Positions 6,702 to 10,007 of a DNA stretch of 10,007 nt are shown piece after piece. Both the position numbers and the translations under genes were made by a program. Numbering within the stretch: the first letter of the stretch is position 1; each line of letters opens with the position of its first letter. The stretch covers positions 1 through 10,007 of the forward strand of contig CAZSFR010000025.1 of the NCBI GenBank assembly GCA_964606295.1, written 5' to 3'. The notes below the pieces were generated by a model that was given only the letters and a program-made list of their open reading frames with translations, did not search any database and had not been told where the DNA came from. This stretch comes from JAGOPB01 sp964606295 (lineage in GTDB: Bacteria > Patescibacteriota > Minisyncoccia > Phycocordibacterales > UBA9973).

Positions 6702-6756
6702 GTGTTCGGATTTTGGGCGGGGGCTATTCTGAATTTTAGTTAGGCTATTCAAAAAC

Positions 6757-6785
6757 TTGCTTTTATTTTCTCTTTGTGCTAATGT
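6757..6785 (+). promoter_or_regulatory. Putative promoter of attenuator transcript
   Basis: TTGCTT (6757-6762), a 17-base spacer, then TAATGT (6780-6785). Ten bases lie between the -10 and the leader ATG at 6796, so the leader ORF would be translated from an essentially leaderless transcript, as proposed for the other first genes here. An inverted repeat ATGTA-N6-TACAT (6782-6797) overlaps the -10 and start codon and could be an operator. TAATAT at 6788 is too close to the ATG to serve it. Confidence 0.45.
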
Positions 6786-6795
6786 ACTAATATAC

Positions 6796-6879
6796 ATGAA
6801 TTATAAGTCAGTCGCAAAAAACAATACAGCTTGGTGGAGCCTCAAAAAGGTTGTTTTTGGGCTGACCACTACGTTTTAG
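6796..6879 (+). CDS. Leader peptide with tandem Trp codons (attenuator ORF)
   Basis: A 27-codon ORF, ATG to TAG. The peptide begins MNYKSVAKNNTA, continues with Trp13-Trp14 (TGG TGG at 6832-6837), and ends SLKKVVFGLTTTF. Two adjacent codons of a rare amino acid, placed directly before an RNA segment with two alternative partners and an intrinsic terminator, are the hallmark of ribosome-mediated attenuation as in trpL. The ORF itself is the sensor: stalling at Trp13-14 would cover segment 1 (6838-6848). No Shine-Dalgarno is present; the putative promoter implies leaderless translation. The next gene is not a trp biosynthesis gene. Alternatively the peptide could be a small cationic product in its own right, but the coincidence of the Trp codons with the RNA folds favours a leader. 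Confidence 0.7.
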   Translation: MNYKSVAKNNTAWWSLKKVVFGLTTTF

Positions 6880-6945
6880 ATATATCTAGTAAAAAATCTC
6901 CACCACTAGATCTTAGTAGCCAGCTCACAAAGCTGGTATTTTTTT
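6832..6945 (+). promoter_or_regulatory. Trp-type transcription attenuator (segments 1-4)
   Basis: Three mutually exclusive stems are visible. Stem 1:2 pairs AGCCTCAAAAA (6838-6848) with TTTTTGGGCT (6854-6863), ten pairs with one bulged C and loop GGTTG. Stem 2:3, the antiterminator, pairs TTTTTGGGCTG (6854-6864) with CAGCTCACAAA (6921-6931), ten of eleven positions counting one G-U. Stem 3:4 is the terminator at 6920-6936. A ribosome stalled on the Trp codons at 6832-6837 would mask segment 1, free segment 2 to take segment 3, and allow read-through. With charged tRNA-Trp abundant the ribosome reaches the TAG at 6877 and the terminator forms. An extra 8-bp pairing, TGGTGGAG (6832-6839) with CTCCACCA (6898-6905), could hold the RNA when it is not translated. 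Confidence 0.7.
6920..6945 (+). terminator. Intrinsic terminator of the attenuator (segments 3:4)
   Basis: CCAGCT (6920-6925), loop CACAA, AGCTGG (6931-6936), then TA and seven T residues to 6945. A G-U pair can extend the stem by one. It lies about 100 bases before the downstream start codon and after the leader stop, so it would block expression of the phosphotransferase unless disrupted. Confidence 0.8.
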
Positions 6946-7035
6946 GTTAGAAAACAAACAAGTTTGTGGAAACTTTAAGAATTCCTCAGGCAACAGACAA
7001 GCCTAAATTGTCCCAAGTTATTTAACAAAAAAAAT
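6946..7035 (+). other. Post-attenuator leader with two small inverted repeats
   Basis: Between the attenuator terminator and the ribosome binding site lie ACAAAC-AA-GTTTGT (6954-6967) and GACAA-N7-TTGTC (6996-7012). No second terminator or ORF was seen. These may only keep the ribosome binding site region open, or form minor hairpins; no function can be assigned. Confidence 0.35.
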
Positions 7036-7040
7036 AGGAG
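7036..7040 (+). promoter_or_regulatory. Shine-Dalgarno site AGGAG
   Basis: AGGAG followed by a six-base spacer and the ATG at 7047. It fixes the start of the phosphotransferase gene and is the only clear Shine-Dalgarno in the window, which fits this gene being translated from inside a long-leader mRNA rather than from a leaderless end. Confidence 0.8.
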
Positions 7041-7046
7041 AAAATT

Positions 7047-9278
7047 ATGACAAAAGGTAAAGCAGAAAATCTTGCCATCTTGGCAGGAATTCGTGGGATC
7101 AATGTCCCAAAATTCATTACATTGCGTCCCGATATACTCGAGGACGAATGTATGGATACCATTCGAGCTTTTATTAGCTCTGTATCAACGCCTACGTTTG
7201 CTGTGCGAAGTAGCGCAGCCAACGAAGATTCGGCAGACGCTTCTTTTGCTGGTATGTATTCGACCAAGTTACATGTTTCGGCGAATGTTGCAGATGTTAT
7301 GTCCGCAGTTCATGAAGTTCGTGATTCGGGTTCAACAAAACAAGAGGTCATCTCTCATTACGCAACTCAGAGAAATGTTGAGCTGGCGGATGTCGGAATT
7401 TCCGTAATCGTGCAAGAAATGATCAACGCTGACACCAGTGGAGTGATCTTTTCCCACGATTTGACCAAGCGTGATGGGTACTACGTTGTATCTGTCTCGA
7501 AAGGAATCGGAGAAACAATAGTGGGTGGTGCCGCTAACGGTACGCTTATCCGGATCGCTAGAGGGGTAAAACTCAAAAGCGTAAAGGAGGCGTGGATAAA
7601 AAAGGTTGTCAGTGCAATGAGAATTATCGAACGGCACTTTCAGTCTTCAAGCCTCGATGTTGAGTTCGCTATTCGAAACGGAAGCCTTTACATTCTGCAA
7701 TGCCGACCTATCACCACGATACAAATGGTGATGGATACGGTATCAGAGAAGAAACTAAAAAAGGATATTGATTCGTTAAATGCGTCAATCGCACTCCGCT
7801 TTGGTGGAGACGTGCTTGGCGACATGATCGACATCAATCCGCTTGAGTTGCTCGGAGCGAAACCTACATCACTCGATGTGTCGATCTTTCAATATCTGTT
7901 CGCCGATAAAATTGTCGAGCGGGTAAGGAGAGATATGGGTTACGATCCATTAGACATCGGACTTGTTCGTGTTGTTGCGGGTAAACCTTACACATCCATG
8001 CGGGCAACGGCGTTTAGTTTTCGTCCGCTTGGAATTCCTGATCGAATCTATGAATGCATGGTCAGTGTGTATCGTGATGCACTTATAGAACACCCCGCAC
8101 TTCAGAGTCGTGTTGAGTTTGATCTGTATGCGATGAGCTGTGGAGACAAACTTGAGCAAATCATGAGTAAGGCGCAACTCAACGATGATGACAAACATAT
8201 TGTTCGAGACGCGTTCACACAGATAGATTTTACCTTCCGTAATGTTTCCCAATCGTGCGCAGATAGTTTCGAAGTGAACGCACGAGAATACGAACAGCGA
8301 ACAATGTTCTTGGAGGATGCTTTGACAAGCATGGTTCTCGAACATGTAGCCGTTGGTACGGAAATGTTTGTCCGGATAGCAAGGCTAGCCTTCTACTGGA
8401 AAAACAAATTCGAGGAAATGTATCCGGAAGAAAATCTAAATAACCTAATCACTGGACACATACAATCGGTGAATGGGCAGTTGCAAGCCGATCTAGTCGC
8501 ATGTCGAAACGGAGTTCTCAACCGAGGAGATCTCGTACGGCAATACGGGCATCTTCGCCCCGGACAGTTTAGTGTGTTTGGAGAGTCCTATGCGGACGAT
8601 CCAGATACATACCTGTTCGGTCAAATGCAACAAGCAGAGGTGGTCGAGACAAGCAGGCGTACGCATGAGTTCGAGAATGCGACAGAGTTCAAGAATGTTA
8701 TCGTGTTCATGCAAGCTCGTGAACGAATGAAGTTCTTGTTCTCGAGATCACTGCATCTTTTTTCTACCAAGCTCAAGTATCAGCTGGCACAAAGAGGTAT
8801 CTCAGAAAGTGATGCATCGCGTGTAAGTTGGGATGAGCTAAATGGTTATCTTTGCGGTTCGTCTAGTTTTTGGATGAGCTGTGGAGAAGATGATTCTCCT
8901 GTTTTGTTGCCGGACGTGATAATCCCTGAAATAACTGACCTAGAAGTAATCATGTTCAGCGAAGCGATGCCCTCGTATATCACAAACTCAATCGTAAAAG
9001 CGCGCGTATGTGTTCTTGAGCAGTTGGGTGTGAAAGCTGATGTTAGGGGTGCTCTTGTTCTGTTGCCAAACGCAGATCCAGGATATGACTTTCTGTTTCA
9101 TTCTGGAGCAGTGGGAATTATTACCAAGGTCGGCGGTCCGGCATCTCACATGTGCATCCGATCAATCGAGCTACAAATGCCTGCGTGTATCGGATGTGGA
9201 GAAAGCGTGTATCAAAAAATTGCCTCCGCTAATGCCGTCGTACTTGACTGCAATTCGAAACAAATCGTTGTTCTTTAA
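7047..9278 (+). CDS. Rifampin-phosphotransferase-like PEP/pyruvate-dikinase family enzyme, substrate unknown
   Basis: A 743-residue ATP-dependent phosphotransferase. The N-terminal ATP-grasp (PPDK_N) domain spans about 1-225: KGKAENL (3-9), AVRSSAANEDSADASFAGMY (52-71) with R54, VQEM and SGVIF (122-135), DVEFAI (204-209) and LYILQCRPI (214-222). A middle region (about 230-650) has DINPLELLG (262-270) and is mostly helical. The C-terminal swivelling phosphohistidine domain ends the protein with VGGPASHM, where H701 is the phosphate carrier. No PEP/pyruvate TIM barrel follows, so it is not a true PEP synthase; the order ATP-grasp, substrate domain, His domain is that of rifampin phosphotransferase (Rph). 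In that family ATP is split to AMP and Pi while the beta-phosphate is moved through His to the acceptor. The acceptor here is unknown. Expression appears to depend on the Trp-codon attenuator upstream. Confidence 0.82.
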   Translation: MTKGKAENLAILAGIRGINVPKFITLRPDILEDECMDTIRAFISSVSTPTFAVRSSAANEDSADASFAGMYSTKLHVSANVADVMSAVHEVRDSGSTKQEVISHYATQRNVELADVGISVIVQEMINADTSGVIFSHDLTKRDGYYVVSVSKGIGETIVGGAANGTLIRIARGVKLKSVKEAWIKKVVSAMRIIERHFQSSSLDVEFAIRNGSLYILQCRPITTIQMVMDTVSEKKLKKDIDSLNASIALRFGGDVLGDMIDINPLELLGAKPTSLDVSIFQYLFADKIVERVRRDMGYDPLDIGLVRVVAGKPYTSMRATAFSFRPLGIPDRIYECMVSVYRDALIEHPALQSRVEFDLYAMSCGDKLEQIMSKAQLNDDDKHIVRDAFTQIDFTFRNVSQSCADSFEVNAREYEQRTMFLEDALTSMVLEHVAVGTEMFVRIARLAFYWKNKFEEMYPEENLNNLITGHIQSVNGQLQADLVACRNGVLNRGDLVRQYGHLRPGQFSVFGESYADDPDTYLFGQMQQAEVVETSRRTHEFENATEFKNVIVFMQARERMKFLFSRSLHLFSTKLKYQLAQRGISESDASRVSWDELNGYLCGSSSFWMSCGEDDSPVLLPDVIIPEITDLEVIMFSEAMPSYITNSIVKARVCVLEQLGVKADVRGALVLLPNADPGYDFLFHSGAVGIITKVGGPASHMCIRSIELQMPACIGCGESVYQKIASANAVVLDCNSKQIVVL

Positions 9279-9285
9279 ATTATCA

Positions 9286-9320
9286 GGGAGGAGGCCAAAC
9301 ATCGGCTTCCTCCCTTTTTT
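9286..9320 (+). terminator. Strong intrinsic terminator after the phosphotransferase gene
   Basis: GGGAGGAGGCC (9286-9296) pairs fully with GGCTTCCTCCC (9304-9314), eleven pairs including one G-U, around a seven-base loop, followed by six T residues (9315-9320). It starts eight bases after the stop codon and separates this gene from the phosphatase gene. Confidence 0.93.
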
Positions 9321-9324
9321 ATTG

Positions 9325-9330
9325 TATAAT
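9325..9330 (+). promoter_or_regulatory. Consensus -10 (TATAAT) of the phosphatase gene
   Basis: A perfect TATAAT lies right after the terminator and eleven bases before the ATG at 9342, so the mRNA would carry at most a few untranslated bases. A matching -35 is not evident, because the expected position falls within the terminator hairpin. Confidence 0.55.
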
Positions 9331-9341
9331 CAAATCATATT

Positions 9342-9872
9342 ATGAAAAAACTAATTATATTTATTTGTAATGGAAATATTGAGCGTTCTGTTGTTGCAGA
9401 ACAATCTCTGAAAAATATTCTTAAAAAATGCAAACTGAATTCCAGGTTTGTAGTTGGTTCATATGGACTACAAGGTACGCAAGGAACTAACTTACCAAAA
9501 CATAAGAAATTATCTTTTTATCCCAAAGAATCGAAAGCCTCAAAGCCAGCCCTTCGAGAATTTGGTATTGATATTAAAAATCATAGTTTTCAAAAAATCA
9601 CACCTGATGTTATGGAAAAAGCATCAGTAGTTATTGCTATGGATAAAAAAGTTTTTTCTGGAGCAAAAAATTCTTTACTAAAGCAATTTCCAAAACACCA
9701 AAAGAAAATTTACTCTTTTTCTAAATTAACAAAAAATCATAAACAAATTAAAGACCCTGCTGGTAGTGGTAGCAAGGATTTACATAGAAAATTAATCAAG
9801 GATATAAACTCAGCACTAACTAATAATTATGAAACTATTTTGAGTTGGATAAAAGTCGACTCCCTTTTATAA
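9342..9872 (+). CDS. Low-molecular-weight protein tyrosine phosphatase family protein
   Basis: A 176-residue cytoplasmic protein with the LMW-PTP plan: an N-terminal strand then the phosphate loop C9-NGNIE-R15-S16 (C-x5-R-S), AEQSL helix, GSYGLQG in place of the usual SAGT strand, GIDIKNHSFQKI, a D/V-rich VVIAMDKKV strand, and D138-P139-A-G holding the general acid. These residues would allow phosphotyrosine or small phosphate-ester hydrolysis. The second P-loop cysteine seen in many relatives is replaced by E14, and the protein is longer and more lysine-rich than the usual ~150 residues. Related folds also include arsenate reductases, but the D-P-x-G acid loop favours a phosphatase. The gene is visibly AT-richer than its neighbours, suggesting a different origin. 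It has its own -10 and follows a strong terminator, so it is probably a separate unit. Confidence 0.8.
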   Translation: MKKLIIFICNGNIERSVVAEQSLKNILKKCKLNSRFVVGSYGLQGTQGTNLPKHKKLSFYPKESKASKPALREFGIDIKNHSFQKITPDVMEKASVVIAMDKKVFSGAKNSLLKQFPKHQKKIYSFSKLTKNHKQIKDPAGSGSKDLHRKLIKDINSALTNNYETILSWIKVDSLL

Positions 9873-9877
9873 GGGAG
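9860..9877. repeat. Hairpin overlapping the phosphatase stop codon
   Basis: CTCCCTT-TTAT-AAGGGAG, seven perfect base pairs spanning the TAA stop. No T-tract follows on the plus strand, so it is a weak terminator candidate. Group IIC introns often insert just after such stem-loops, which is relevant to the structured stretch that follows. Confidence 0.5.
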
Positions 9878-9883
9878 CAAAAT

Positions 9884-10007
9884 ATGCGCGCGAACGGGTG
9901 GGAGTCCGCCTGTACACAGGCTGACTGGGTCAAGCGCATCTGCATCTGAGCCTCGGGCATTTCCACTAGTGGCGTCCATGGCTAAAGGATGAGCGCTGAA
10001 GTAATAT
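9884..10007 (+). ncRNA. Unidentified highly structured stretch, possibly the 5' part of a structured RNA
   Basis: Composition turns GC-richer directly after the AT-rich phosphatase gene and no convincing ORF is present. Nested pairings cover most of it: AGTC-C-GCCTG (9903-9912) with CAGGC-T-GACT (9917-9926); AGCGCATC (9933-9940) with GAT-GA-GCGCT (9988-9997, two-base bulge); inside it AGCC (9949-9952) with GGCT (9980-9983); then GGGC (9955-9958) with GTCC (9974-9977); and the palindrome CCACTAGTGG (9963-9972). This nesting suggests RNA selected for fold. The GGGTGGGAGTCC run and the position just after a stem-loop recall 5' domains of bacterial group II introns, but no catalytic domain V or reverse transcriptase is in view and the identity is a guess. 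It continues past the window. Confidence 0.35.

Noticed and set aside
6403..6797. Several short ORFs on both strands across the inverted-repeat cluster
   Set aside because: They read through palindromes in several frames at once, show no protein family motifs and lack start signals; the repeat structure explains the open frames.
6796..6945. T-box or metabolite riboswitch in the phosphotransferase leader
   Set aside because: No T-box sequence (AGGGUGGNACCGCG) or other riboswitch core that I recognise is present, and the Trp-codon ORF with alternative stems accounts for the region.
7047..9278. Reading of UGA as glycine (as in Gracilibacteria/SR1), suggested by no TGA stop being used in the window
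   Set aside because: The long genes contain no in-frame TGA at all, whereas a recoded genome should show TGA inside conserved domains. Absence of TGA stops in nine genes is weak evidence.
7047..9278. Phosphoenolpyruvate synthase (ppsA)
   Set aside because: The phosphohistidine domain is at the extreme C-terminus and no PEP/pyruvate TIM barrel follows, so the domain order does not fit PpsA.
9884..9949. A 21-codon ORF containing two Trp codons near the right edge, as a second leader peptide
   Set aside because: The Trp codons are not adjacent, no promoter or terminator is visible around it, and the stop falls inside the nested stem structure; chance is likely.
1..10007. CRISPR array, tRNA or rRNA genes
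   Set aside because: No regularly spaced direct repeats, tRNA T-loop/anticodon pattern or rRNA-like stretch was seen on either strand.

Overview
The window looks like a bacterial chromosome from the Candidate Phyla Radiation (Patescibacteria, Parcubacteria-like). This is inferred from gene style, not from a marker phylogeny. Genes are compact and overlap at junctions. The valyl-tRNA synthetase lacks the usual C-terminal coiled coil. Shine-Dalgarno sites are mostly absent, and short 7-bp repeats lie inside a housekeeping gene. Stop codons seen are TAA or TAG, and no long gene contains an in-frame TGA.

Layout. Positions 1-3604 (minus strand) hold valS, a PrsW-type membrane protease and an Hsp20 chaperone that runs off the left edge; this looks like one operon. 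Positions 3671-4607 (plus) hold a P-loop nucleotide kinase overlapping a DgkA-type lipid kinase. Positions 4604-6395 (minus) hold an adenylate-kinase-like gene overlapping tsaD, converging on dgkA with stop codons sharing a TTAA. Positions 6396-6756 carry no credible gene but a cluster of GC-rich inverted repeats, one of them cloverleaf-like. Positions 6757-7046 hold what looks like a complete Trp-type transcription attenuator: promoter, 27-codon leader ORF with tandem Trp codons, mutually exclusive 1:2, 2:3 and 3:4 stems and an intrinsic terminator. It precedes a 743-aa phosphotransferase with rifampin-phosphotransferase-like domain order (7047-9278), ended by a strong terminator. Positions 9342-9872 hold an AT-rich low-molecular-weight protein tyrosine phosphatase. 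The last 130 bases form an unidentified GC-richer, highly foldable stretch, possibly the start of a structured RNA such as a group II intron.

How it works together. The left two thirds are housekeeping: tRNA charging, tRNA t6A modification, nucleotide and lipid phosphorylation, protein quality control. The accessory part begins at about 6440. The most notable system is the leader-peptide attenuator controlling a phosphotransferase of unknown substrate. Several first genes have a -10 hexamer only 6-11 bases before the ATG, which suggests leaderless mRNAs; the phosphotransferase behind the attenuator is the one gene with a clear AGGAG ribosome binding site.
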